DNA from: an uncultured Collinsella sp.
Lineage (GTDB): Bacteria; Actinomycetota; Coriobacteriia; Coriobacteriales; Coriobacteriaceae
Length of the DNA: 64,000 bases
Assembly: GCA_902475785.1 (NCBI GenBank)
Contig: CABSAN010000003.1
Location: 21,559 to 85,558, forward strand
Direction of reading: 5' to 3'
Of this stretch, positions 8,364-17,125 are shown piece by piece. Position numbers and translations under genes: made by a program. The first letter of the stretch is position 1; each line of letters begins with the position of its first letter. The notes under the pieces are model-generated. The model worked only from the letters and a program-made list of their open reading frames with translations, searched no databases and was not told where the DNA came from.

Positions 8364-9590
8364 ATGAGCAAGGAAAAAGTCGTTCTCGCATATTCCGGTG
8401 GTCTTGATACATCCGTATGTGTCAAGTGGCTCCAGGACGAGAAGAATCTCGATGTCGTTTGCGTCTGCGGCAACGTGGGCCAGGAAGAGACCGGACTGGA
8501 TGCCAAGAAGCAGAAGGCGCTCGACCTGGGCGTTCTCGATTGCCAGGTGCTCGACCTGCGCGACGAGTTCTCCGATGAGTTCCTGACCAAAGCCATCGCC
8601 GCAAACTCCATGTACGAGAATAAGTATCCGCTGCTCTCCGCCCTGTCTCGCCCGCTGCTTGCCAAGAAGCTTGTTGAGGTCGCCCACGAGTTTGGCGCGA
8701 CCTACGTCGCCCACGGCTGCACTGGCAAAGGTAACGACCAGGTCCGTTTTGAGGCCGCCGTCAAGGCCCTCGACCCCGAGCTCAAGGTTATCGCCCCGGT
8801 TCGCGAGTGGGACCTGAAGTGCCGTCCCGACGAGGTCGCCTATGCCCACGCCCACAACGTGCCGGTTCCCGAGGGTGCCAACGACAACCCCTACTCCATC
8901 GACGACAACCTGTGGGGTCGTGCCATTGAGTGCGGTCACCTGGAGGATCCCTGGAACGAGCCGCTCGACGACGCTTGGGTTATGACCAAGAACCCCGAGG
9001 ACACGCCGGACACCCCGACCTACACCGAGATTGAGTTTGAGGCCGGCAAGCCCGTCGCCGTCGACGGCAAGAAGATGAAGCTCTCCGAGATCGTTATCGC
9101 CCTCAACAAGATCTCCGGCGACAATGGCTTTGGCCGTCTCGATCTGGTCGAGGATCGCCTGGTGGGCCTTAAGAGCCGCGAGTGCTACGAGGTTCCCGGC
9201 GCCCTGACGCTCATCACCGCTCACAAGGCGCTCGAGGACATCTGCGTCGAGGGCGACCTGCTCAAGACCAAGATCAAGCTCGAGCAGGATTGGGCCACCG
9301 CCGTGTACAACGGCCAGTGGTACAGCCCGCTCAAAAACGCGCTCGATGCCTTTATGGCCGATACCCAGAAGTTCGTGACCGGCACTGTCCGTCTGAAGTT
9401 CTTTAAGGGCAACTGCCATGTCGTCGGCCGCAAGAGCCCCTTCAGCCTCTACGACTACGGTCTGGCTACCTACGACCGCGACACCACGTTTGACGAGAAG
9501 GCCAGCGCCGGCTTTATCGAGATCGATACGCTGTCGCTCAAGACGTGGGCAAAGGTCCAGGGCCCCAGCTCCGCTGCCGCCCAAGCCTAG
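8364..9590 (+). CDS. argG: Argininosuccinate synthase
   Basis: A protein of 408 residues that joins citrulline and aspartate with ATP cleavage, the seventh step of arginine synthesis. The N-terminal AYSGGLDTSVCVKWL is the PP-loop ATP-binding motif of the family. NVGQEETG, GCTGKGNDQVRFE and SIDDNLWGRAIECG are the further conserved segments. The ATG at 8364 is preceded by AAAGGAAACAGCC. It is followed by a hairpin at 9744 and, after a small frame, by argH, so a shared arginine module is likely. Regulation probably runs through the upstream Arg leader. Confidence 0.97.
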   Translation: MSKEKVVLAYSGGLDTSVCVKWLQDEKNLDVVCVCGNVGQEETGLDAKKQKALDLGVLDCQVLDLRDEFSDEFLTKAIAANSMYENKYPLLSALSRPLLAKKLVEVAHEFGATYVAHGCTGKGNDQVRFEAAVKALDPELKVIAPVREWDLKCRPDEVAYAHAHNVPVPEGANDNPYSIDDNLWGRAIECGHLEDPWNEPLDDAWVMTKNPEDTPDTPTYTEIEFEAGKPVAVDGKKMKLSEIVIALNKISGDNGFGRLDLVEDRLVGLKSRECYEVPGALTLITAHKALEDICVEGDLLKTKIKLEQDWATAVYNGQWYSPLKNALDAFMADTQKFVTGTVRLKFFKGNCHVVGRKSPFSLYDYGLATYDRDTTFDEKASAGFIEIDTLSLKTWAKVQGPSSAAAQA

Positions 9591-9743
9591 CGCCTCCTTC
9601 CCTTGGTATCCGCGCGGCCCATCCGCGTGATACAAAACGGGCGCATGGGGTCCCTACCTTTCGTTATGCTTGCTGACACTTCTTAACATCGGTGGCCCCT
9701 ACGTTCCGCCCGCATATATGATGCCGCGTCTGCGGCTGAGTCC

Positions 9744-9773
9744 GAGCCCCGCCGGGGTTGTCCGGCGGGGCTC
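9744..9773 (+). terminator. Hairpin between argG and argH
   Basis: GAGCCCCGCC at 9744-9753 pairs perfectly with GGCGGGGCTC at 9763-9772. Only CCTTCTAT follows, so the T-tract is weak. It may attenuate or process the transcript entering the argH segment rather than fully terminate it. Confidence 0.55.
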
Positions 9774-9823
9774 CTTCTATCAATTTGGCGGCTCTGCGCC
9801 TATATATATGAGGAGTATCCATT

Positions 9824-9994
9824 ATGTTCAATGCTATCGCGCATGCTTTACTTGCCCTCGCGCCCGAGTTCGATGCTGCAAGGGTCGAGGACGTCCCTAT
9901 GAGCCTGAAGGCCTGGATCGATGGTTCGCAGGGCAACATCCGGAGGGAGACGTTGGGCGCCAAGTGCATGGCGCGTCACTTCTTTGCAAATTAG
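9824..9994 (+). CDS. Small hypothetical protein (56 aa) between argG and argH
   Basis: A 56-residue frame with a well-placed GAGGAG site 9-14 nt before its ATG. I do not recognise a family. It has a hydrophobic start (MFNAIAHALLALAPEF) and a basic, soluble rest, with no cysteine pair and no Arg run, so it is not an obvious leader peptide. It sits after a strong hairpin and about 115 nt before argH on the same strand. Real translation is plausible because of the ribosome site, but a chance frame cannot be ruled out. Confidence 0.45.
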   Translation: MFNAIAHALLALAPEFDAARVEDVPMSLKAWIDGSQGNIRRETLGAKCMARHFFAN

Positions 9995-10111
9995 CTACAT
10001 GGCTCCGCACACGGTGGGGAATGTGTAAAACTAGCGGTTGAAAAATCGCTTTAGCGATATGGCGCATTGCTTTGGGCGCTTGTTTTGGTATTTGAGAAAG
10101 GGGACGGTTCC

Positions 10112-11542
10112 ATGACTCTTTGGGGCGGTCGTTTTGAGGCGGGCGTGGCCGAGGTCACGCAGGAGTTTGGCGCGTCGTTGCCGGTCGACAAACATCTCTA
10201 TAAGCAGGATATCGCCGGCTCTAAGGCGCATGCCAAGATGCTGGCGGCCCAGGGCATTATCAGCGCCGAGGACGAGCAGGCGATTGCCAAGGGCCTGACC
10301 GGAATCGAACAGGATATCGATGCCGGCAACTTCACCTTCGACATCAACGACGAAGACATTCATATGTCCATCGAGAGCGAGCTGACGCGTCGCATCGGCG
10401 AGGCCGGTAAGCGCTTGCATACCGGACGTTCGCGCAACGACCAGGTGGCGACCGACACACGTCTGGGCGTCAAGGCGCTGGCCAAGGAGCTCATGGAGGC
10501 CAATCTTGAGCTGCGCCATGTGCTGGTGGATGCGGCCAAGAAGTACGACAAGGTGATTCTGCCGGGCTACACGCACATGCAGCACGCTCAGCCCGTGCTG
10601 CTGTCGCATCATCTGCTGGCGTATTCCTGGATGTTCGCGCGCGACTTTACGCGCCTGAAGGCCGCCTTTGATGCCGCCGACAACTGCCCGCTGGGTGCTG
10701 CCGCGCTTGCCGGTACGAGCTATCCACTCGATCGTCAGATGACGGCTGCCGAGCTTGGCTTTGCGGGCGTGATTCCCAACTCGCTCGATGCGGTTTCCGA
10801 CCGCGATTTCCTGCTCGATCTGCATTATGCTGGCTCCGTCATGGCCATGCACCTGTCTCGTCTTTCCGAGGAGATCGTGCTGTGGTCGAGCTCCGAATTT
10901 GGCTTTATCACGCTTTCCGACTCTTACTCCACTGGTTCGTCCATCATGCCGCAGAAGAAGAACCCCGACTTTGCCGAGCTTATCCGCGGCAAGAGCGGCC
11001 GAGTCTATGGCAACCTGGTGCAGTTGCTCGTGACCATGAAGGGCTTGCCGCTCGCTTATAACAAGGACTTGCAGGAGGACAAGGAGGGCGCGCTCGATAC
11101 CGCCCATACGCTCATGCAGTGCCTGTCCGTTATGGCCGGTATGATTTCGACCTGGACTGTCAACGAGGACGCCATGGCGCGCGAGTGCGGCGTGGGGCAC
11201 CTTGCCGCTACCGATGTTGCCGATTACCTGGCCAAGCGTGGCCTGCCGTTCCGCGAGGCACACGCCGTGGTGGGCCATTTGGTCCTGATGTGTGAGAAGC
11301 GCGGCTGCAATCTTGAGGACCTGCCGTTTGAGGTGTTCCAGGAGGCAAGCCCGCTCTTTGAGCACGACATTACCGAGGCGCTCGACATCCCGTCGATTGT
11401 CGCCGCGCGCACGACCGAGGGCGGTACCGCCCCTGCCGCCGTTGCCGTGCAGCTGCAGCGTGCCGAGGCACAACTCGTTGCCGACGAAGGCGTGTTTGGA
11501 TCGTTGACCAAGGTCGTCGAGATGGGTCACGGAGCAAAGTAG
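10112..11542 (+). CDS. argH: Argininosuccinate lyase
   Basis: A protein of 476 residues that splits argininosuccinate into arginine and fumarate. The start MTLWGGRFEAG is typical and the ATG at 10112 follows GAGAAAGGGGAC. Conserved fumarase/aspartase-superfamily elements are HTGRSRNDQVATD near residue 110, GYTHMQHAQPV near 155, and the signature GSSIMPQKKNPD near 278, which holds the catalytic Ser loop. It belongs functionally with argG. A terminator follows at 11594. Confidence 0.97.
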   Translation: MTLWGGRFEAGVAEVTQEFGASLPVDKHLYKQDIAGSKAHAKMLAAQGIISAEDEQAIAKGLTGIEQDIDAGNFTFDINDEDIHMSIESELTRRIGEAGKRLHTGRSRNDQVATDTRLGVKALAKELMEANLELRHVLVDAAKKYDKVILPGYTHMQHAQPVLLSHHLLAYSWMFARDFTRLKAAFDAADNCPLGAAALAGTSYPLDRQMTAAELGFAGVIPNSLDAVSDRDFLLDLHYAGSVMAMHLSRLSEEIVLWSSSEFGFITLSDSYSTGSSIMPQKKNPDFAELIRGKSGRVYGNLVQLLVTMKGLPLAYNKDLQEDKEGALDTAHTLMQCLSVMAGMISTWTVNEDAMARECGVGHLAATDVADYLAKRGLPFREAHAVVGHLVLMCEKRGCNLEDLPFEVFQEASPLFEHDITEALDIPSIVAARTTEGGTAPAAVAVQLQRAEAQLVADEGVFGSLTKVVEMGHGAK

Positions 11543-11593
11543 AGGTTTGGCTGAAGCCGTATTGTCCATTTATTTATAAATCGTTTTTGTTTT

Positions 11594-11628
11594 ACGGGCG
11601 CCTGCTGATGTGGGCGTCCGTATTTTGT
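11594..11628 (+). terminator. Terminator after argH
   Basis: ACGGGCGCC pairs with GGGCGTCCGT (one wobble/mismatch), followed by ATTTTGTT. It is placed 50 nt after the argH stop. Confidence 0.75.
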
Positions 11629-11792
11629 TGCTATGGGGGAGGGGCTTGTCGAGAAGTTCTGTAGGACCTTTGGGCAGGTTGTGAAGGGGGTACGTTCGCG
11701 GGCGGCAACCGACCGTCCGCTCTGCTCGATGCGGTTGATGGGCAGTCGGATGGTACTCTAATCGAGCTTCGAAACAGAAGTGACACATATGG

Positions 11793-11828
11793 AACGCTTC
11801 AATAAATTGCAACGTTTCAATAAACTGC
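11793..11828 (+). promoter_or_regulatory. Tandem 18-nt direct repeats upstream of ndk (possible operator)
   Basis: Two adjacent copies, 11793-11810 and 11811-11828, read AACGYTTCAATAAAYTGC with two differences (C/T at positions 5 and 15). They end 7 nt before a likely -35 box. Head-to-tail spacing of 18 nt suggests a regulator binding in tandem. Between the argH terminator and these repeats (11630-11792) I see nothing else. Confidence 0.5.
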
Positions 11829-11835
11829 TTTTTGT

Positions 11836-11863
11836 TTAACTGCAGCTAAAACTCTGTTACGAT
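11836..11863 (+). promoter_or_regulatory. Candidate promoter of ndk
   Basis: TTAACT at 11836-11841 and TACGAT at 11858-11863 are separated by 16 nt, about 60 nt before the ndk start. Each hexamer matches four of six consensus positions. Confidence 0.5.
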
Positions 11864-11926
11864 GCAGTCCAGGCGGGTGCCGGAATGGGACTTGGGCACG
11901 CGCGAACCTACTTGAAAGGCTACCTT

Positions 11927-12331
11927 ATGGCTATCGAGAAGACCTTCATCATGATTAAGCCCGACGCGGTGCGCGATCGCAAAATCGGCGAGATTGTTGC
12001 TCGCATTGAGCGCAGCGGCCTTGTCATCGAGCGCATGGAGATGACCACGCTCGAGCGCGCTACCGTCGAGGAGCACTATGCCCATCTGGCCGATAAGCCC
12101 TTCTTTGGCGGTCTCTGTGACTTTATGACGAGCGGTCCGGTCGTCAAGATGGTCGTTTCCGGTCTCTCCGCTGTTGCTAAGATGCGCACCCTCATGGGCG
12201 CTACTAATCCGCTTGACGCTGCTCCTGGTACCATCCGCGGCGACTTTGCCGTCGATGTCAACGCCAACGTGATCCACGGCTCCGACTGCCTGGAGAACGC
12301 CGAGATTGAGATCAAGCGCTTCTTTGGCTAA
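11927..12331 (+). CDS. ndk: Nucleoside diphosphate kinase
   Basis: A protein of 134 residues, standard for Ndk, which moves the gamma phosphate between nucleoside triphosphates and diphosphates. The start MAIEKTFIMIKPDAV is characteristic, and NANVIHGSD near residue 117 carries the phosphorylated active-site His. ATG 11927 follows TGAAAGGC. A longer in-frame start at 11885 would add 14 unconserved residues. It is a single gene with its own terminator. Confidence 0.97.
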   Translation: MAIEKTFIMIKPDAVRDRKIGEIVARIERSGLVIERMEMTTLERATVEEHYAHLADKPFFGGLCDFMTSGPVVKMVVSGLSAVAKMRTLMGATNPLDAAPGTIRGDFAVDVNANVIHGSDCLENAEIEIKRFFG

Positions 12332-12369
12332 ACCAGCTTTGGCTCCTTAAAGCTGTTAGCGTGTGGCTT

Positions 12370-12407
12370 GGGCGCCGCGGAACTCCATCCGCGGCGCCCT
12401 TTTATTC
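12370..12407 (+). terminator. Terminator after ndk
   Basis: GGGCGCCGCGG pairs perfectly with CCGCGGCGCCC (12370-12399), followed by TTTTATT. Confidence 0.9.
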
Positions 12408-12420
12408 CAAAATCTATGAA

Positions 12421-12454
12421 GGGACCCGCTCGGACATGTGTTCCGAGCGGGCCC
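12421..12454 (-). terminator. Hairpin between ndk and rpiB
   Basis: CCCGCTCGGA pairs with TCCGAGCGGG, with flanking GGG/CCC and one bulged A. It lies 28 nt beyond the rpiB stop on the minus strand and may end that transcript, although the following T-tract is poor. Confidence 0.5.
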
Positions 12455-12481
12455 TGCTGTTAGCTTGTGGTACTGAGTAGT

Positions 12482-12949
12482 TTAAGCCTCGTCGACGACC
12501 TTGAGTCCACGGGTCTGGTCGATTTCGTTGAGGAGATTGACGCGACGCTCGTGACGGCCGCCCTCAAACTCGGCGTCGAGCCACTCGTCGACGATCATCT
12601 TGGCGAGCTCGGAGCCCACGACGCGGGCGCCAAAGGCGAGCACGTTGGTATTGTTGTGCATGCGGGAGAGCTTGGCGCTGAAGGGCTCGGAGCACACGAC
12701 GGCGCGTACGCCCTCGACCTTGTTGGCAGCCAGGCTAATCCCGACGCCGGTGCCGCAGATCAGGATGCCCAGGTCGACGTCGCCGTTGGCAACGGCCTTA
12801 CCCACCTTGTAGCCGGCGATGGGGTAATCAAAGCTCTCGGAGGTGTCGGTGCCAAAGTTCACGACCTCGTAGCCGCGCTCCTTCAGGTGCTCGGAGATGA
12901 TGTTCTTGAGCTCGACGGCGGCGTGGTCGTTACCGATACCGATCTTCAT
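12482..12949 (-). CDS. rpiB: Ribose-5-phosphate isomerase B
   Basis: A protein of 155 residues. It interconverts ribose-5-phosphate and ribulose-5-phosphate in the pentose phosphate pathway; some relatives act on allose or galactose phosphates. MKIGIGNDHAAVELK opens the protein and ICGTGVGISLAANK (around residue 68) holds the active-site Cys/Thr loop. HNNTNVLAFGARVVG follows. The ATG at 12947-12949 has AGAGGAACC upstream. It is divergent from the cysteine desulfidase gene. Confidence 0.94.
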   Translation of the reverse strand: MKIGIGNDHAAVELKNIISEHLKERGYEVVNFGTDTSESFDYPIAGYKVGKAVANGDVDLGILICGTGVGISLAANKVEGVRAVVCSEPFSAKLSRMHNNTNVLAFGARVVGSELAKMIVDEWLDAEFEGGRHERRVNLLNEIDQTRGLKVVDEA

Positions 12950-13220
12950 GGATGGTTCCTCTCTGGTCTGTGCGGCGCAAATGCTAAAGGTGTTTACCGC
13001 GTTCGACTGCATGATAGCGCGACTTTTGCGTAAACGCCCGGGCGTTTTTTGGTCAAACGCTTTAGCATGCAACAAGACCGGCTTCTCGTGAATGAATGTC
13101 GTCAGTTTGCGCTTGAGCGCCGTCTGCCGGAACCATGGTTGCGGTTTTTGATGCATTGTTATCAAATAAAGGAGCTAACTTTTTTGAGAGCCCAGCCCGT
13201 TATGCAAGTAGGAGATACCT

Positions 13221-14540
13221 ATGCCTGCCGATTCCCTTCGTGATACCGCGTTTTGCGATGTTTTGAACCGCGAGCTTGTCTGTGCGCTCGGCTGCACCGA
13301 GCCCATTGCCGTTGCCTATGCAGCGGCGCTGGCGAGCCAGACGCTCGGTTGCGAACCCGATCATATGGATGTTGCCTGCTCGGGCAATATCATCAAGAAC
13401 GTTAAGAGCGTGACCGTGCCCAACTCGGGCGGCATGCACGGTATTGAGGCCGCGGCCGTGCTGGGCGCCGTGGGCGGTGACGCCAAGAGCGCGCTTGAGG
13501 TGCTCGAGAGCGTTGACGATAAAGACCGTGCTCGCGTGTCCGAGCTCCTCGCCGATGCCGGTTACTGCGATGTGTCGCTTGTCGAGGGTGTGCCCAACCT
13601 CTACATCAAGGTGACTGCTACAGCCGGGGGCCATACCGCGGTCGTCGAGATTACCGACCATCACACCAATGTCACGTGCCATACGCTCGACGGTATTCCG
13701 GTGTGCGGCAAGTCGGCGGGGGAGTGTGCCGCCTGCGCCGAGCGCGTCGTGGCTGAGCGTGCGGCAGATAGCGCCGACACGCCCATGTCGATTGAGTCAA
13801 TCGTCGACTTTATCGAGGACGGTGACATTGAGGACGCCCGCGCTGCCGTTGAGCGTCAGATCGAACTGAACGGTGCGATTAGCGCCGAGGGCCTGGCGCA
13901 CGCTTGGGGTGCCGAGGTGGGCCGCACACTGCTGGGCGCACGTGCCGATGACGTCGCCTGCCGTGCCCGTGCCCGTGCAGCCGCCGGGTCCGATGCCCGC
14001 ATGAACGGCTGCGCGCTGCCGGTCGCCATTGTGTGCGGCTCGGGCAATCAGGGCATTACTTGCGCGCTGCCTGTTATGGAGTATGCCGAGTACCTGCGCT
14101 GCGACCATGAACGCCTGGTTCGTGCCGTGATGCTGTCCGATCTGATCGCCGTGCATATCAAGAGCTATATTGGTGCGCTCTCGGCGTTTTGTGGCGCTAT
14201 TTGCGCTGCGTGCGGCGCCGGTGCTGCGATTACCTGGCTGTGCGGTGGCACGCACGAGCAGATTGGTGCGACGGTCTCGAACACGCTCGGTAACGTTGGC
14301 GGCATCGTGTGCGATGGCGCCAAGGCGAGTTGCGCGGCTAAGATTTCGGCAGCCGTTGACGCTGCGATTCTGGGTCACGATATGGCCATGCAGGGCCGCG
14401 GCTTCCGCGCCGGCGAGGGCTTGATCCAGGATACGGTGGAGGAGACTATCGCCAGCATGGGCTACGTGGGCCGCGTGGGCATGAAGGATACCGACGTCGA
14501 GATCCTCAACATCATGATCGGCAAAACGCAGGTGTGCTAG
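13221..14540 (+). CDS. L-cysteine desulfidase / UPF0597 family (CyuA-like)
   Basis: A protein of 439 residues of the serine dehydratase alpha-like family that includes archaeal L-cysteine desulfidase and enterobacterial CyuA/YhaM. These break cysteine into pyruvate, ammonia and sulfide using a [4Fe-4S] cluster. Supporting segments are ALGCTEPIAVAYAAA (cluster Cys near residue 25), GNIIKNVKSVTVPNSGG, GSGNQGITCALPVMEYA (second Cys) and ITWLCGGTHEQI followed by GNVGGIVCDGAKASCA (third Cys). ATG 13221 has TAGGAG 7 nt upstream. Substrate is inferred from the family; serine deamination remains possible. Confidence 0.85.
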   Translation: MPADSLRDTAFCDVLNRELVCALGCTEPIAVAYAAALASQTLGCEPDHMDVACSGNIIKNVKSVTVPNSGGMHGIEAAAVLGAVGGDAKSALEVLESVDDKDRARVSELLADAGYCDVSLVEGVPNLYIKVTATAGGHTAVVEITDHHTNVTCHTLDGIPVCGKSAGECAACAERVVAERAADSADTPMSIESIVDFIEDGDIEDARAAVERQIELNGAISAEGLAHAWGAEVGRTLLGARADDVACRARARAAAGSDARMNGCALPVAIVCGSGNQGITCALPVMEYAEYLRCDHERLVRAVMLSDLIAVHIKSYIGALSAFCGAICAACGAGAAITWLCGGTHEQIGATVSNTLGNVGGIVCDGAKASCAAKISAAVDAAILGHDMAMQGRGFRAGEGLIQDTVEETIASMGYVGRVGMKDTDVEILNIMIGKTQVC

Positions 14541-14566
14541 TTACGCGGTTTTACCAAACCGCGTAA
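14541..14566 (+). terminator. Hairpin directly after the cysteine desulfidase gene
   Basis: TTACGCGGTTT and AAACCGCGTAA form a perfect 11-bp stem with loop TACC, starting at the base after the stop codon. No T-tract follows. Confidence 0.55.
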
Positions 14567-14584
14567 CCAGTCGACGCTGCAAAC

Positions 14585-14680
14585 GCCCCTAAGCGGCAAT
14601 CTGCCTTTCAATCGTCGGGCATGGCCAGAAGGCCTATGCCCTCCTCTTTCAAGGCACATTGCTCGCTTAGGGGCATTTTC
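14585..14680. repeat. Long imperfect hairpin between two convergent genes
   Basis: The arms 14585-14626 and 14631-14674 pair over roughly 33 of 43 positions. The outer 11 bp (GCCCCTAAGCG/CGCTTAGGGGC) and inner GGCC-AGAA-GGCC are perfect, and there are internal loops between. ATTTTC follows on the plus strand. It could terminate the plus-strand transcript, be a small structured RNA, or be a decayed miniature element. Confidence 0.75.
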
Positions 14681-14729
14681 GCTGACTTGTGCTCAACCTG
14701 CGGCGCCATTTTGTTTGGAGCGAGGGGTC

Positions 14730-15488
14730 CTATGACAGTTCGTCGGCTACTTGGTGTTCGTAGAAAGCTTCTACTACGGCGTTAAAGTCGCGGGCGAAGT
14801 CTTCCATGGTTCCGCGCCAGGTGGCTCGGCTGGGCTTGCCTTGGCCCACATAGGCAGTCTGAATGCCGCAGGCGGGGCTGGGGAAGTCGCGCTTGGGGTC
14901 GTTGCCTACCATGAGGACCTCGTGCGGCTCGAGCCCCATCACCTGAAGCTGCTCTAGATAGTAGGTGGCATCGGGCTTGCAGCGGGTGGTGTTTCCCATG
15001 TGCGTGACGAGCTCAAAGGGGGCGTCGGCCAGGTCGCCCCAACCCATGCGGCACTCGATTGCCCCCTGCGGAAAGCTGGGGTTGGTAAAGAGCGCGCAAC
15101 GCAGTCCTGCATCCTGTACGGCCTGAAGCGCGGCGTGTGCGCCGGGCATGGCGTGGGCGTTGATGACATCGTCATTCTTGTACGGCAGGACTTCGCGATC
15201 GTAGTAGGTAAACGCCTCGTAGATGAGTGGGTCCGAGAGACAAATGCCGCACCGGCGCTCAACCTCTTCTTGGTAGAACTCAAGATTGGTGCGATTGTCC
15301 GTGCCGCTTCGGCGATTGGCGTTGAGGTCGACCAAGATGGTGCCGAGGCGTGCCATCGTGCCACCGTGGCTGCGGCGACCGATATCCGCGAGCATCGACG
15401 AGACATCCTTAAAATAGCGAAGGATGAACGCGTTGAGGTTGATGCTAAGAAGCGTTTCGTCCATATCGAAAACGACTGCTTTGAGCAC
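14730..15488 (-). CDS. HAD family hydrolase
   Basis: A protein of 252 residues. Motif I is VVFDMDETLLSIN (nucleophile at about residue 9), motif II is ALFTNPSFPQ, and motif IV is LMVGNDPKRDFPSPACGI. The conserved Lys is in TRCKPDATYYLEQL. A helical cap domain between motifs I and II fits HAD subfamily IA. The start is GTG at 15486-15488 with GAAAGGTG 8-15 nt upstream; no better ATG exists nearby. The substrate is unknown. The gene is convergent with cyuA and divergent from rpsA. Confidence 0.88.
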   Translation of the reverse strand: MLKAVVFDMDETLLSINLNAFILRYFKDVSSMLADIGRRSHGGTMARLGTILVDLNANRRSGTDNRTNLEFYQEEVERRCGICLSDPLIYEAFTYYDREVLPYKNDDVINAHAMPGAHAALQAVQDAGLRCALFTNPSFPQGAIECRMGWGDLADAPFELVTHMGNTTRCKPDATYYLEQLQVMGLEPHEVLMVGNDPKRDFPSPACGIQTAYVGQGKPSRATWRGTMEDFARDFNAVVEAFYEHQVADELS

Positions 15489-15804
15489 GCGGGCACCTTT
15501 CTCGAAAAATCGTTCCAGAATCGTTGGCTCCGGATACTTTACCTCAAAGGCGTATGGGCAAACTGCTTATCGTCAAGTTGTGGAGGCGGCTGTCCATAAG
15601 ATTACGAAAAAGTCTCCACACGAGTAAAAAATCGCAGTTCACGCTTGAAATCGAACTCATTTCCCCGTAACCTATACGAACGTGATTGCATAAGCGTCAC
15701 ATTAGTATCTGTCGGCTCCCGAGTGTTCCTAAACGTTGTGTGCTTGTCGCACCCTTCTGTAGGTCCTAGCAATCGGGGCCCCGTAGTTCGAAAGGGGTCC
15801 ACCT
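15489..15804. other. Divergent intergenic region before rpsA
   Basis: This 316-nt AT-richer gap separates the HAD gene from rpsA. A weak promoter candidate for rpsA is TTGAAA at 15645-15650 with TAACCT 17 nt later; the -10 matches only three consensus bases. No RNA gene or riboswitch was recognised. Confidence 0.35.
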
Positions 15805-16971
15805 TTGAGTGAGATTCAGAACTCGTCCATTTTCTCTCTTGACGATGTCAATGAGGAGGAGATGAACAACCTCATCGACGGTACGATTACCGACTTTGAT
15901 GAGGGCGATCTCGTTAACGGCACTGTCGTTAAGATCGAGCATGACGAGGTGCTCGTTGACATCGGATTCAAGTCCGAGGGCGTTATCCCGGTCCGCGAGC
16001 TGTCCATCCGCAAGGACGCTAACCCTGCAGACATCGTTGCACTCGGTGATCCCATCGAGGCTCTGGTTCTCCAGAAGGAGGACAAGGACGGTCGTCTGGT
16101 CCTGTCCAAGAAGCGTGCCGAGTACGAGCGTGCTTGGAACCGCATCGAGGAGAAGTTCAACTCCGGCGAGAACGTCGAGGGCGAGGTTATCGAGGTTGTC
16201 AAGGGCGGCCTGATCCTCGACATCGGCCTGCGTGGCTTCCTGCCCGCCTCCCTCGTCGACCTCCGTCGTGTCAAGGACCTCACCTCCTACATGGGCACCC
16301 GCATCGAGGCCCGCGTCATCGAGATGGACCGCAACCGCAACAACGTCGTCCTCTCCCGTCGCGTCGTGCTCGAGGAGTCCCGTAAGGCCGAGCGCTCCGA
16401 GATCCTGTCCAAGCTCAAGTCTGGCATGCGTCTCCAGGGCACCGTTTCCTCCATCGTCGACTTCGGCGCCTTCGTCGACCTCGGCGGTATCGACGGCCTC
16501 ATCCACATCTCCGAGCTCTCCTGGAACCACGTCAACCATCCTTCCGAGGTTGTCAAGGTCGGCCAGGAGGTCGAGGTCGAGGTTCTCGACGTCGATCTCA
16601 ACCGCGAGCGCATCTCCCTGGGTCTCAAGCAGACCACCGAGGATCCGTGGCGCGCACTGGTCAAGAAGTACCCCGTCGGCGCTATCGTCGAGGGCACTGT
16701 GACCAAGCTTGTCCCGTTCGGCGCTTTCGTCGACCTGGGCGAGGGCATCGAGGGCCTGGTGCACATCTCCGAGATGGCCAACAAGCACGTCGATCAGCCT
16801 TCTCAGGTCACCCACGTGGGCGACAAGGTTCAGGTCAAGGTCATGGAGATCGACCTCGACCGTCGTCGTATCTCCCTGTCCATGAAGTCTGCTGCTGAGA
16901 CTCTGGGCGTCGAGATCGAGGTTACCCCGCTGCCTTCCGAGAAGAAGGACGAGGAGACCGACGCCGAGTAA
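15805..16971 (+). CDS. rpsA: 30S ribosomal protein S1
   Basis: A protein of 388 residues with four S1/OB-fold repeats, starting near residues 37 (GDLVNGTVVKIEHDEVLVDIG), 122 (GENVEGEVIEVVKGGLILDIG), 208 (GMRLQGTVSSIVDFGAFVDLG) and 293 (GAIVEGTVTKLVPFGAFVDLG). S1 binds mRNA on the 30S subunit during initiation. Four repeats instead of six is normal for actinobacteria. The start is TTG at 15805 after GAAAGGGG; the first ATG is internal. Codon use is strongly biased to C-ending codons, as expected for a highly expressed gene. Confidence 0.96.
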   Translation: MSEIQNSSIFSLDDVNEEEMNNLIDGTITDFDEGDLVNGTVVKIEHDEVLVDIGFKSEGVIPVRELSIRKDANPADIVALGDPIEALVLQKEDKDGRLVLSKKRAEYERAWNRIEEKFNSGENVEGEVIEVVKGGLILDIGLRGFLPASLVDLRRVKDLTSYMGTRIEARVIEMDRNRNNVVLSRRVVLEESRKAERSEILSKLKSGMRLQGTVSSIVDFGAFVDLGGIDGLIHISELSWNHVNHPSEVVKVGQEVEVEVLDVDLNRERISLGLKQTTEDPWRALVKKYPVGAIVEGTVTKLVPFGAFVDLGEGIEGLVHISEMANKHVDQPSQVTHVGDKVQVKVMEIDLDRRRISLSMKSAAETLGVEIEVTPLPSEKKDEETDAE

Positions 16972-16995
16972 ATCGGTTTGACGATCACTTGTTTT

Positions 16996-17029
16996 AAGGG
17001 ATCCGTCCGCAATGGACGGGTCCCTTTTT
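16996..17029 (+). terminator. Terminator after rpsA
   Basis: AAGGGATCCGTCC pairs with GGACGGGTCCCTT, followed by TTT. It lies 25 nt downstream of the stop. Confidence 0.88.
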
Positions 17030-17125
17030 GCATTTGTTGCTGAGGTGCGCGATGCCGCCCGTGTGCAATGCCGCCTAGGCTGTTCACGGGCTATTGGGTT
17101 GTTGGTGCATGAAAAATGCCGACAT

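Noticed and set aside
10031..11569. Minus-strand frame of about 512 codons over argH
   Set aside because: A GC-rich shadow of argH with no family-like sequence and no ribosome site.
13092..13151. Possible cysteine leader peptide (19 aa ending CRNHGCGF) before the cysteine desulfidase gene
   Set aside because: No ribosome binding site and only two separated Cys codons; chance is likely.
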